From NCBI RefSeq assembly GCF_007489275.1, contig NZ_VLNR01000008.1:1-64000 (forward strand): a stretch of 64,000 nt of DNA. The letters are read 5' to 3'. Origin of the DNA: Aquimarina algiphila. GTDB lineage: Bacteria; Bacteroidota; Bacteroidia; Flavobacteriales; Flavobacteriaceae. Each line of letters begins with the position of its first letter. The stretch's first letter is position 1. The notes below the pieces were generated by a model. It was not told the origin of the DNA. It worked only from the letters and a program-made list of their open reading frames with translations, and ran no database searches. This document shows, in pieces, positions 24,762-33,702 of the stretch. A program made the translations under genes and the position numbers.

Positions 24762-26426
24762 TTAAAAATCAGAAACGACCGAATAATTGAGTTTTAGTTG
24801 CTCTGCTAGTTGTTTGGCTTTACCTAATTTTAAAAAACCACGCTCTGTATCTATAACGGTAGTTTTTGGTATTTTACTAAGGTATGTTTTGTATGTAGTT
24901 ATAGCATATTGAAATGGATCTTTAGCTCCTGTATTTGCTTTTCCGTCTGTAAAAATAAATAACTGTGTAGTCTGAGTATTTAAAGATCTCAATAATTCAT
25001 ATACTTTAAAAAATGCAGCACCCAAATTGGTCTTTCCACCAGTTTTTAATTGATAATTAGTTGTAACAATTTGCTTAGTATTAGATGTGAATTCTTGTAG
25101 AATTTTAGCGGTTGTATTGTGTAACCCCACAATAGCATATTGTATCTTTTGTAGTGGATATGATATTATTGTTTTTTCAATAATTCCTTTTAAATACCCC
25201 ATTTGGTGATCTAAAGCCATAGAAGTACTAGTGTCGACCAAAAATACAATACGAGCCGTTGACTTTTGAATGAGTTGTTTATAAACAGGGTTAAATATTC
25301 CTGTTTTTAAATATGCTTTTACAGATTTTACTATAGCAAGTTCGGTATGTTGTTTTGCAGGATAAGAAGCTAATGAAACGGTATCAAGGGCATCCAGTTT
25401 TATCTCTTGTTTTTTGTTATTTTTTGGTGCAGAGAATTGCAGGCCTTGTTGTACAGATTCTGGTAATTGAAATTCAGAATTGTTAGATGATTGTTGAGGT
25501 GTTGTTTCCTCTTGCGATTGCTCTTTTTCCTTATCATTATTATCGTTAGTACCTGGATCATTTGGTGGCGTATATTCCTTAGCTCTGTGTTGTAAAACGA
25601 AAGGAGCAATGATATTTACCATTTCTGAAGTCACTTCTGAGTGATTATGATAAGCCGCATAGGCTCTGGCAGTTTTGAGTAACAAAATATCTGCGCGCAT
25701 TCCTTCTACCTGGTTAGTAATTGTTAATGCTGCACATAGTTCTTGAACACTTTCAGGAATTTGGATGGTTTGTAATTGCTGTTTTGCTAAAAGGACCTGT
25801 TCTTTAATAGATTGTTCTTTTTTTTCAAATTGTTGATAGAATCTAACAGGATCACTATCAAAGGTAAGACGTTGCATAGCTATCTGAGAACGTATTTTTT
25901 TGTCTGTAGGGGTTTGAATTGTAACACTCAAACCAAATCGATCTAATAACTGAGGACGTAACGAACCTTCTTCTGGATTCATAGTGCCTACCAGGCAAAA
26001 ACGACTGTCCATCCATTGGGAGATTCCTTCTCGCTCCAGATGATAACCACCTGTTGCGGATGCATCTAGTAAAACATCCATTAAATAATCATTTAATAGA
26101 TTAACCTCATCAATATATAAAAAACCTAGATGAGCTTGTGCTAATAAACCTTTATCGACAACGGTTGTTTTTTGATTAATTAAAGCTTCCAGATTAATAC
26201 TCCCCAGTACTCTATCCTCTGTAGCACCAATGGGTAGATTCACAAATGGAAAATCACTTCCCATTAATTGACTCAATCCACGTACCATGGTTGTTTTAGC
26301 GGTTCCTTTATCACCTGTAGCCAGAACTCCTCCTATACTAGGATCTACTAGGTTGAGTAGTAAACATAATTTCAAATCTTCTTGAGCTGGTATTGCAGTA
26401 AAAGGATAACTATATTTTGATGGCAT
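24762..26426 (-). CDS. ChlI-ChlD-like AAA+/VWA protein, CobN partner
   Basis: 554 residues. The AAA+ part (1-280) has Walker A GDKGTAKT (38-45), the FLYIDEVNLL Walker B and the sensor GTMNPEEG. A polar linker rich in N, D, E and Q (about 295-345) leads to a VWA domain with the MIDAS motif DTSTSMA (about 399-405) and FIFTDGKANTG. It resembles magnesium-chelatase ChlI fused to ChlD and would act as the ATPase motor of CobN. First gene of the minus-strand ChlID-cobB-cobN block. Confidence 0.9.
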   Translation of the reverse strand: MPSKYSYPFTAIPAQEDLKLCLLLNLVDPSIGGVLATGDKGTAKTTMVRGLSQLMGSDFPFVNLPIGATEDRVLGSINLEALINQKTTVVDKGLLAQAHLGFLYIDEVNLLNDYLMDVLLDASATGGYHLEREGISQWMDSRFCLVGTMNPEEGSLRPQLLDRFGLSVTIQTPTDKKIRSQIAMQRLTFDSDPVRFYQQFEKKEQSIKEQVLLAKQQLQTIQIPESVQELCAALTITNQVEGMRADILLLKTARAYAAYHNHSEVTSEMVNIIAPFVLQHRAKEYTPPNDPGTNDNNDKEKEQSQEETTPQQSSNNSEFQLPESVQQGLQFSAPKNNKKQEIKLDALDTVSLASYPAKQHTELAIVKSVKAYLKTGIFNPVYKQLIQKSTARIVFLVDTSTSMALDHQMGYLKGIIEKTIISYPLQKIQYAIVGLHNTTAKILQEFTSNTKQIVTTNYQLKTGGKTNLGAAFFKVYELLRSLNTQTTQLFIFTDGKANTGAKDPFQYAITTYKTYLSKIPKTTVIDTERGFLKLGKAKQLAEQLKLNYSVVSDF

Positions 26427-27169
26427 CTGTATCTTTATATGAAATGTAAAAATACGGATTTATAACAGTTATGAATTAAGGTTTTTTATAAGTTCAATCA
26501 TTTAATCTTTCTACAATCTTTGATGGAAAATAATTTATTCCTGTTTTGATAGAACTTTCATCAATTGAAAAGTTTGGTGTATAAGGTATAAGGCAACACC
26601 CTTTTTTCAAAATTAGGGCCTCTAAGATAAAAATAAACACACCTGGCACCATACTCTTTCTGAAGAATATAGAACATCCATTATTTTTTGAATAGTTCGA
26701 ATTTTCTTTCCTCTTCTTTTTTGTTAAACAAATTGAATTAAAAAAAAGCTAGAGGACAAACATGACGCTGTTTTTCTGGTTAGCACTTTAAAACCTAGGT
26801 ATTCTTGATTAGGAATTTTACCTTTATTAAGAAATAAATCTTTAAAAATAGACGAGAATTATGATAGAAATAAATTGAAACACATCTCTAATTTTGATTT
26901 AAATACGACAAAAATTAAGAAGTGTTTTATAAAATATAAATACTTTACAAACTTAATTCCCCAATAATTTCCTATTTTTAGAATAGTTATTACTTTTCTT
27001 TGATAACAAAGAGTTAGTTATTTCTTGTCAAAATGTAAACGAATACGGAAGTCGATAAGGTTCGTGTACGTTAAAATCCCTGTTTTTTTAATTACCCCTA
27101 TTTAGTTTTTGAACAACGATATATTCTGTATTAATGTATAGGATGGTTATATCGTAAAACCTACTTTGA
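26427..27169. other. 743-base intergenic region, no gene seen
   Basis: This region separates the divergent ChlI-ChlD block and the response-regulator/glycosyltransferase gene. All frames are interrupted. I looked for the cobalamin-riboswitch B12 box on both strands and did not find it, so this chelatase block does not appear to be under such control. The size leaves room for an unrecognised small RNA. Confidence 0.4.
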
Positions 27170-28333
27170 ATGAAAAAAATTTTGGCAATAGATGATCAAC
27201 AACTTGTTTTATTATCCTTAGAAAAACATCTGTCTGATATAGGATACACTATTAAATGTGCCAGTGATGGGCAATCCGGATTAGAACTTTTTGATAGTTT
27301 TAAACCAGATATTGTAATCGTTGATATTAATATGGATGGAATGTCTGGTCTTGAAGTAATTGAAAATATTCGTCAAGAAAAAAAGTCAGATGTTAAGATT
27401 TTGGTAATGTCTGGTAATACTAATGAGGATACTATCGTAGATGGATTTGATCTGGGGATAGATGATTATATGAAAAAGCCATTATCTCTGAATGAAATTT
27501 CGGCACGAATAGCGAGAATATTTGGTATAAAATCTAAAAAAAAGTTAGACAATAGTTCTAAAGGTCAAATGTTACAAAGACATTGTGTTGGTGTTGTAAT
27601 ACCTTGTTATAACGAAGAAAAAAGAATTTTAAGTAAAGAATTCATTGATTTTACCCATAGTAATCTAGGATACCATTTATGTTTTGTTAATGATGGAAGT
27701 ACAGACAATACATTAGAAGTGTTAAAAAAATTATCTGAAGGTAGAGAAGATAACATTAGTGTCTATAATTGTGTTAAAAATGGTGGAAAAGGAGAAGCTG
27801 TAAGACAAGGGGTTCTTCATCTTGCCAAGGACTCACAGTTAGACTATATAGGATATTTGGATGCTGATTTATCAACAGATTTTAAAGATTTTGATGATTT
27901 GGTTAAAACTATAGAATCTTCCAAGTTTAAAATTGTAAGCGGCTCCAGAATGAGTAGGATGGGAGCAAACATTACCAAAGAGTCAGCACGAAAAATTATC
28001 AGTAAAACCATTAATTTGATTATTCGAAATATCTTAAGCATGTCTTTTAATGATACACAATGTGGAGCTAAAATCATGGATAAAGAAATAGCGAATGAAA
28101 TGTTTCGAGAGAAGTTTATAACAAAATGGTTATTTGATGTAGAGATTTTTATGAAGATGCGTAAATTTTATGGAAGAGAAAAAGCAATTTCCTATATATG
28201 TGAGCAACCTCTTAAACGTTGGATACATGCAGATGGTTCCAAACTATCTATGAAAGATTCTGTGAAAATTGTAGGGCAGCTTGCCCAAATTGCTTATTAT
28301 TATAACTTTAAAGTCAAATCCAAGGTTAGGTAA
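27170..28333 (+). CDS. Response regulator fused to a family 2 glycosyltransferase
   Basis: 387 residues. Residues 1-118 are a receiver domain: acidic pocket AIDDQ (D8, D9), phosphoacceptor Asp52 in VDINMDGMSG, and Lys103 in KKP. Residues about 135-375 are a GT2 domain of the dolichyl-phosphate glucose/mannose synthase kind: VVIPCYNEE, FVNDGSTDNT, YLDADLSTD (D-x-D) and SGSRM. There are no membrane segments. Phosphorylation probably controls glycosyl transfer, for example to a polyprenyl phosphate; the target is unknown. An Hpt-domain gene is convergent 31 bases away. Confidence 0.88.
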   Translation: MKKILAIDDQQLVLLSLEKHLSDIGYTIKCASDGQSGLELFDSFKPDIVIVDINMDGMSGLEVIENIRQEKKSDVKILVMSGNTNEDTIVDGFDLGIDDYMKKPLSLNEISARIARIFGIKSKKKLDNSSKGQMLQRHCVGVVIPCYNEEKRILSKEFIDFTHSNLGYHLCFVNDGSTDNTLEVLKKLSEGREDNISVYNCVKNGGKGEAVRQGVLHLAKDSQLDYIGYLDADLSTDFKDFDDLVKTIESSKFKIVSGSRMSRMGANITKESARKIISKTINLIIRNILSMSFNDTQCGAKIMDKEIANEMFREKFITKWLFDVEIFMKMRKFYGREKAISYICEQPLKRWIHADGSKLSMKDSVKIVGQLAQIAYYYNFKVKSKVR

Positions 28334-28363
28334 GTGGTATGGCTAAAAGGAAATAGGTATAAA

Positions 28364-28681
28364 TTATAGTGTATTTATATATTCTGTGATCACTTGTAGA
28401 GTTTTTTCAAAATCTTCCTTTAGTTTGTAACTTCCTTTTTTTAAATTGTTTTCATAATCAGTAGCAATTTCATAACTTTTTTCAAGTCCGAGAATACTGA
28501 TCTTGTGCTTTAATTTATGGACGTCTTCTGCAGCTTTTATAAGGTTTTTATGCTCTAAATTACTGAAGTATTGATCTTTTTCTAACGGGAATTCTTTTTT
28601 GATAACATTAAAAATTTTTTCTTCAAAAATTTTATCCCCATTAGATAGCTTATTAATCTCTGATAAGTTTGGTTGTTCCAT
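28364..28681 (-). CDS. Hpt (histidine phosphotransfer) domain protein
   Basis: 105 residues, all helical, with the phosphoacceptor region VHKLKHKISILGL; His55 matches the HxLKGxxxxLG pattern, although the usual Gly-Ser after LK is replaced by His-Lys. It is probably a stand-alone phosphorelay intermediate. No hybrid kinase is close by. The convergent receiver-glycosyltransferase gene is an obvious candidate partner. It lies 48 bases after the cobalamin operon and could receive read-through transcription. Confidence 0.8.
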   Translation of the reverse strand: MEQPNLSEINKLSNGDKIFEEKIFNVIKKEFPLEKDQYFSNLEHKNLIKAAEDVHKLKHKISILGLEKSYEIATDYENNLKKGSYKLKEDFEKTLQVITEYINTL

Positions 28682-28729
28682 TGAAGTGATTTTTTGATTA
28701 GAACGTGATAAACAAAATTATTTGAATTA

Positions 28730-29440
28730 TTAAAAAAGTACACTTTGTAATACCATCAATCCAACTAGTATAGAAATAATACCAATTACACCATTCATCC
28801 ATTTAAAAACGGATATATTACGTTCTATAAAACGACTCATGGTAAAAATAAGGACATAGCTATAGACAGCCATAGAGAAAATAATACCAATAGACTCTAC
28901 AATTAGGATTAATATTGCATCGGATATAGTATCAGCACTAATAATAAGTGCTGAGGTAAGTGCACCTCCAGTTCCAGCTAACCCATGGAGCATACCGATC
29001 CAAAAAGATCGATTGATAGGATTCATAGCTATTTCTTCACCGGTTTTACCATGTAAATGAATAGGGTTATTAGCAAGATGTTCATGGGCTTCTATTTTTT
29101 TATGATCAGCCATCATTGCATTGATCTTATGATTTCTACGAATTGCCATTACGCCTAGCCAAATCATAATAGGACCAACAGAAAATTCTGCCCAGAAGGA
29201 AATACTTTCAACAAAAGTGAGCAACGCCGCTCTAAATACTAGCGCAATTCCACCAAACATTAACAAAGTAACAGAATGTCCTAATGCCCACTGAGATGCT
29301 GTAAATACAGTTTTAAAAGATACTTTTTTCTTCTTAATAGCATTTTCTGCTGCCAATACAGAAACCGCGGACATATGATCGGGTTCAAAAGAATGTAATA
29401 CTCCTGCGATTAGAGGTCGGGCAAGATTCATTATGTTCAT
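28730..29440 (-). CDS. Nickel/cobalt permease-like membrane protein (NiCoT/UreH superfamily)
   Basis: 236 residues with about six membrane segments. The first carries HSFEPDH (His16-x4-Asp21-His22), the metal-selectivity signature HX4DH of nickel/cobalt permeases. A His-rich cytoplasmic or periplasmic loop (about 105-130) separates the halves. Last gene of the cobalamin operon, overlapping cbiD by four bases, so its job is most likely cobalt supply. It is shorter than classical NiCoT proteins and may belong to the UreH/SafE branch. Confidence 0.85.
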   Translation of the reverse strand: MNIMNLARPLIAGVLHSFEPDHMSAVSVLAAENAIKKKKVSFKTVFTASQWALGHSVTLLMFGGIALVFRAALLTFVESISFWAEFSVGPIMIWLGVMAIRRNHKINAMMADHKKIEAHEHLANNPIHLHGKTGEEIAMNPINRSFWIGMLHGLAGTGGALTSALIISADTISDAILILIVESIGIIFSMAVYSYVLIFTMSRFIERNISVFKWMNGVIGIISILVGLMVLQSVLF

Positions 29441-30534
29441 AAAGTATATGCTATATGGATTCCATCATTATTGATCAAATATATTTGAAGCTGCACTTTT
29501 GGAGCTATTTTCTGACAATGGTAATGGCATCGTTCTATTAGTTTTTGATAAAATTTTTCTTGGGTTGTAAAAGTAAAAATTTCCCTTAGACGTCCTGCCA
29601 TATTTAGTGATAAAACTTTGTTGGCAATTTCTATTGGATAGCCTGCTTCTATCGCCAGTTGATGGATGAAGTTTTTATCCCAAGTTGTTTTTCCGCTATG
29701 GGTGTTGGTATTACCTTGTGCTAATTTTGCTGCTTTACCTAACATTATACCCATAAATACTTTAGTAATCTGCGGGGATTTGTCAATTTTCTCAAAAGTT
29801 TCTTGTATCCAATTACCATAGTGCACACATGAAATATCATCAATTTCAGGAAATAATGCTTTCAACATTTTTTCACTACGTGCCCCCGAATTAATTAACA
29901 ATTGAGTTTTTCCATTAGCTATGGCAACATCTATTCCTTGTCGAATACTAGCAATGTAAGAGGCAGCAGAAAAAGGAGTCACAATGCCGGTAGTTCCTAA
30001 AATTGAAATTCCATGTAAAATCCCCAGACGACTATTAAGTGTTCTTTTTGCTAATTGTTCGCCGTTTTTTACAGATATTGTGATTGTCACACCATTAGTT
30101 TCGAGTTGGTAATCAGATAGTATTTTTTTGCAAACGATGCTCATCATTTCCCTGGGTACTGGATTAATAGCAGGTTCTCCTACAGAGATTTCTAACCCGG
30201 GAAGTGTTACTAGTCCAACCCCTTCTCCTCTTTTAAAAATAATGTCCCCAGTGGTATTAAGATTGACAGTAGCCATAATCTCTGCCTGATGGGTTACATC
30301 AGGATCATCACCAGCATCTTTTATGGTAGAATATGTAGCTTCTTTTTGGGTGAGTGAAACTAACTCAACCAGAAATGTAACCGTTTCCCCAATAGGTAAT
30401 TGTATTTGTGTTTCTTTGATTTTTTGTTGAGTGACTAAACTTAATAAAGCTGCTTTTGTACAAGCAGTTGCACAAGCTCCTGTAGTATAACCTCTACGTA
30501 ATGGTTTATCTGGTATGTCTTTTAGTTCTCCCAA
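29437..30534 (-). CDS. cbiD: Cobalt-precorrin-5B C1-methyltransferase CbiD
   Basis: 365 residues, full length. The N-terminal signature LRRGYTTGACATACTKAAL and the internal GDDPDVTH, GEGVGLVTLPGL and GILGTTGIVTPFS motifs identify CbiD. It methylates C1 of cobalt-precorrin-5B in the anaerobic route, where aerobic organisms use CobF. It overlaps the permease gene by four bases and starts four bases after cobK. Confidence 0.95.
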   Translation of the reverse strand: MGELKDIPDKPLRRGYTTGACATACTKAALLSLVTQQKIKETQIQLPIGETVTFLVELVSLTQKEATYSTIKDAGDDPDVTHQAEIMATVNLNTTGDIIFKRGEGVGLVTLPGLEISVGEPAINPVPREMMSIVCKKILSDYQLETNGVTITISVKNGEQLAKRTLNSRLGILHGISILGTTGIVTPFSAASYIASIRQGIDVAIANGKTQLLINSGARSEKMLKALFPEIDDISCVHYGNWIQETFEKIDKSPQITKVFMGIMLGKAAKLAQGNTNTHSGKTTWDKNFIHQLAIEAGYPIEIANKVLSLNMAGRLREIFTFTTQEKFYQKLIERCHYHCQKIAPKVQLQIYLINNDGIHIAYTL

Positions 30535-30537
30535 AAA

Positions 30538-31269
30538 TTAAGTTACTAACTTGTTTAATTCATCTGCTGTATCAACACAAAGATACCGATTAGAAATTTC
30601 TGGTTTTTTTAAAATAACAATAGGAATATTTACAGCCAATGCAGCTTGTATTTTCTCTTCTAATTTTCCATTATTTCCACTTTCTTTGGTAAAAATTACT
30701 TCTGGCGCTATTTTAGTAAACAAAGCTATTTCTTCATTTTTAGTTTGTGGATACCCAAATAGTAAATGAGTTTTAGGAAAGTTAGTTGCTGTAGCTATTA
30801 CTCGGGAAGAATCTCTATCCAAAATTCGAAACCAAGTAGGATAGGTTTTCCAATACATTTTTAACTTTATAATAGTTTGTACTCCAGATAGAGCAAGTAA
30901 TGATTGATAGTGGTTTTTATTAAAATGATGTATGGCTTCTTCAAAGGTATCAACATAAGAAACAAGTCGATGTAAAGTTTTGGGAGAATGCTTTCTCTGA
31001 AAACGTATTAAAGGTAATTCCAGAGAAATATTAGCAATGGTTTGATGTAATTGTATCGCAAAAGGATGAGAAGCATTGATGATATGAGTAATATTCTGTT
31101 TCTTACAGAAAGCTTCTAATAACGTTGTAGTCATTTCACCAAATATCGGAATTCCTTTTCCAATATACTCTACTTTGGTTTTAGTAGAATAATAGTATTG
31201 AATATCTAGTTCATCCAATGTTTTAGCAACACATTTACCTTCTGTAGTTCCGCCAAATACAAGTATCAT
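30538..31269 (-). CDS. cobK: Precorrin-6A reductase CobK/CbiJ
   Basis: 243 residues with the family start ILVFGGTTEGK, INASHPFA near 67, and the C-terminal FTKESGNNGKLEEKI motif that binds NADPH. It reduces (cobalt-)precorrin-6A. Its start overlaps the stop of the cbiG-cobM gene by one base. Confidence 0.93.
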   Translation of the reverse strand: MILVFGGTTEGKCVAKTLDELDIQYYYSTKTKVEYIGKGIPIFGEMTTTLLEAFCKKQNITHIINASHPFAIQLHQTIANISLELPLIRFQRKHSPKTLHRLVSYVDTFEEAIHHFNKNHYQSLLALSGVQTIIKLKMYWKTYPTWFRILDRDSSRVIATATNFPKTHLLFGYPQTKNEEIALFTKIAPEVIFTKESGNNGKLEEKIQAALAVNIPIVILKKPEISNRYLCVDTADELNKLVT

Positions 31270-33122
31270 CAGGATTGAATTGTTTTTTCTTTTTTTCTAA
31301 AAATATGATGCCATTTATCATCGTACAACCAAGAGCGATTTTTTCGAGCTCCAATAGCTTCTCCTACTACAATCATAACCGTTCTAGTGAGTTTATTTTC
31401 TTTAATTATTGTAGTTAACTCTGAAAGTTTACCTGTCCATACCTGCTCATCTGGCCAGCTCACTCGATACAATATGGCTAACGGAGTGTCTTCTGGATAA
31501 TGTTCTAAGAGTTGCTCCTGTATTTTTTTTGCAATACCCACGCTTAAGAAAATACACATGGTAGCTCTCAATTTTGCCATATCTGCTATTTTCTCATGCT
31601 CTGGCATTGGAGTATTACCTTCACCTCTGGTAAGGATAATAGTTTGCGCTATTTCGGGAATAGTAAATTCTGATTTTAGATGTGCTGCCGCAGCCTGAAA
31701 TGATGAAATCCCCGGAACGATATAATATTCATATCCTTTTTCGTCAAAAATGGTCATTTGCTCTTGTATCGCTCCATAAATTGAAGGGTCACCAGAATGT
31801 AAACGAACAATGGATTTTCCTTGTGCATAATATTGATCCATGATCGCTACTTGTTCTTCTAGGGTCATAGAGGCAGAATTGCGAACCAAAGCACCTTCTT
31901 TTGCCATATGAGTTAATGCTTCTGGTACTAAACTACCTGCATATAAAATACAATCTGCATTTTCTAAAATGTATTGTCCTTTTAGAGTTAATAATTCTGG
32001 ATCTCCAGATCCAGCACCTACAATAGCAATACTAGCTTTACGTTCATATACGCTTAATAAACTAAAAGCATAGGTGAATTTCTTACCTGATTGAGTCAAC
32101 ACTTTTGTTTTTTCTGTAAGCCAAGTTGACTGATCAGCAATCAAAGCAGCTGCTGCTTCAGAAACGCCATATACTCCAACTTTCTTTTTTACTACTTCTG
32201 ATGGGTTAGCTACGGTAATAGTATTAAGTTCTTCGCCTGAATATGTTATAAATGGGATGTTATATTGTTTTGCAAAATCAAGGTAAGCCTGCTCTTTATT
32301 CTTGATTGTTGCAGATCCGATAGCATATACACTTTCTATAGCTACATTTTCTTTTTCTAATGCAGATTCTAATCCCTTGATTAATAACGAAGGTTCTATG
32401 TCTTTAGCACAACCACTTCCTATTGCAATACAAGCAGGATAATATGAGATTATTGGAGTTTTACTATCAAAAACTTCATACCCTATATAAATTAGTAACT
32501 CGTATTCGTTTATATCACAATCATCGAGGTTGTAAAATATGTCAACAAAATCTGGACATGTTTTTTCGAGGTATTGAGTTCCTTTGTCTTTGGTTTTTAG
32601 GATCAGTGCAGTTGATTTTCTATTTACAAACAAAGAGATAATTTCATTGGTGCTAATAGAACTTTTTACTTTCCAGCGATATCTTTCTGCAAGTGTATCT
32701 AATGCCCATAATTCTTGCAAATCACTCGAAGTAGATATCACAGCTTGTGCATCTAGTATTTTACTTATTTGTTTGGTAACAACATTTGCTCTACCAATAT
32801 GACCACTTAATACCGACTGGACAAATTTACCTTGATCATCTATATTAATAACAGCTGGATCTGTAGTTTTGTCCTCGATATGATGTGCTATACTACGAAC
32901 ACAAATACCCAAAGCTCCTATAAAAATCCAAGCATCATAGTTGTGAAAAGAATTTTTCATTAGCTCGGCTACAGAATCAATCTGTTTGATATCCTTACTG
33001 GAAGTAGTATCTCTGGTTGTGAGAATTTTGGAACGATAAAACTCTTTTTGTAATGTTTTAGCGATAGATAATCCTTGATCTGTAAAACAGAGTATTGCAA
33101 CTTTTATAATGGGTTCTGACAT
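31269..33122 (-). CDS. cobM: CbiG-CobM fusion: precorrin-5A hydrolase and precorrin-4 C11-methyltransferase
   Basis: 617 residues with two enzymes. Residues 1-335 are CbiG: ALGICVRSIAHHIEDKTTDPAV, LSGHIGRAN and AIGSGCAKDI. Residues about 362-617 are a tetrapyrrole methylase of the CobM/CbiF type: VGAGSGDPELLTLKG, YAGSLVPEALTHM, RLHSGDPSIYGAI and VPGISSFQAAAA. The two act consecutively: C11 methylation, then opening of the delta-lactone and loss of acetaldehyde. The CbiG half is a hallmark of the oxygen-independent route. Fusions of this type are known in Bacteroidetes. Confidence 0.94.
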   Translation of the reverse strand: MSEPIIKVAILCFTDQGLSIAKTLQKEFYRSKILTTRDTTSSKDIKQIDSVAELMKNSFHNYDAWIFIGALGICVRSIAHHIEDKTTDPAVINIDDQGKFVQSVLSGHIGRANVVTKQISKILDAQAVISTSSDLQELWALDTLAERYRWKVKSSISTNEIISLFVNRKSTALILKTKDKGTQYLEKTCPDFVDIFYNLDDCDINEYELLIYIGYEVFDSKTPIISYYPACIAIGSGCAKDIEPSLLIKGLESALEKENVAIESVYAIGSATIKNKEQAYLDFAKQYNIPFITYSGEELNTITVANPSEVVKKKVGVYGVSEAAAALIADQSTWLTEKTKVLTQSGKKFTYAFSLLSVYERKASIAIVGAGSGDPELLTLKGQYILENADCILYAGSLVPEALTHMAKEGALVRNSASMTLEEQVAIMDQYYAQGKSIVRLHSGDPSIYGAIQEQMTIFDEKGYEYYIVPGISSFQAAAAHLKSEFTIPEIAQTIILTRGEGNTPMPEHEKIADMAKLRATMCIFLSVGIAKKIQEQLLEHYPEDTPLAILYRVSWPDEQVWTGKLSELTTIIKENKLTRTVMIVVGEAIGARKNRSWLYDDKWHHIFRKKEKTIQS

Positions 33123-33162
33123 GCGTATGTTATTAGGACCTTTTAATTGTCAAAGATATTGG

Positions 33163-33702
33163 TTAAGGATATCTTAGAAAATGTTTATTTAAATTAAATA
33201 CAATCGAAAATTGATGATTCCTTATTCTAGAAAAAGGGGTGTTATTTGTAGATATATTATATCCATAAAATATATTGGCATCACCAAATATACCTAAACC
33301 TATTTTTGGAGTGATTACAATATCATTTATTTTAAAATCTGTTTGATATTTTATTTCTAAGCCTGTAATTAATAATAAAGCACTTGTCTCGTAACCGATT
33401 TTTATGCCATAAATATCATTGTTTTGATCAGGCATCCATTCTAAAGCTGCATAATAAGTTTTAGAAAAATAACCTGTATCTCCATATCTGCAGGTATGTA
33501 ATGCTGCTCCAACTTCAGAATAAAAATCATTTTGTAACCCTGCACCTATACGTACTGAAATTTGCCTTACTGTGGTGAAGTTTCCAGGTTGAAAATGTAG
33601 TGTATCTACTTCTTGTTTAAGAACTTCTTTTTTTACAATATCCTGCCCAAAAACTGTATATCCGATTAAAACACAACCCCAGAAGAATATTTTTTTTATC
33701 AT
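33163..33702 (-). CDS. Outer-membrane beta-barrel-like protein inside the cobalamin operon
   Basis: 179 residues with a signal peptide (cleavage near VFGQ, residue 19) and alternating hydrophobic strands such as VRIGAGLQNDFYSEVGAAL, YAALEWMPD and IVFNLNKHFLRYP, the last typical of a barrel C-terminus. I do not recognise a named family. Its start overlaps the stop of the cbiE-cbiT gene by four bases, and cbiG-cobM follows 40 bases later. Its position means it is expressed with corrin enzymes. A small pore or metal/corrinoid-related outer-membrane role is inference only. Confidence 0.75.
   Translation of the reverse strand: MIKKIFFWGCVLIGYTVFGQDIVKKEVLKQEVDTLHFQPGNFTTVRQISVRIGAGLQNDFYSEVGAALHTCRYGDTGYFSKTYYAALEWMPDQNNDIYGIKIGYETSALLLITGLEIKYQTDFKINDIVITPKIGLGIFGDANIFYGYNISTNNTPFSRIRNHQFSIVFNLNKHFLRYP

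Noticed and set aside
28730-29440. HupE/UreJ hydrogenase-urease accessory protein
   Set aside because: No hydrogenase or urease gene is near, and coupling with cbiD plus the HX4DH motif favours cobalt transport.
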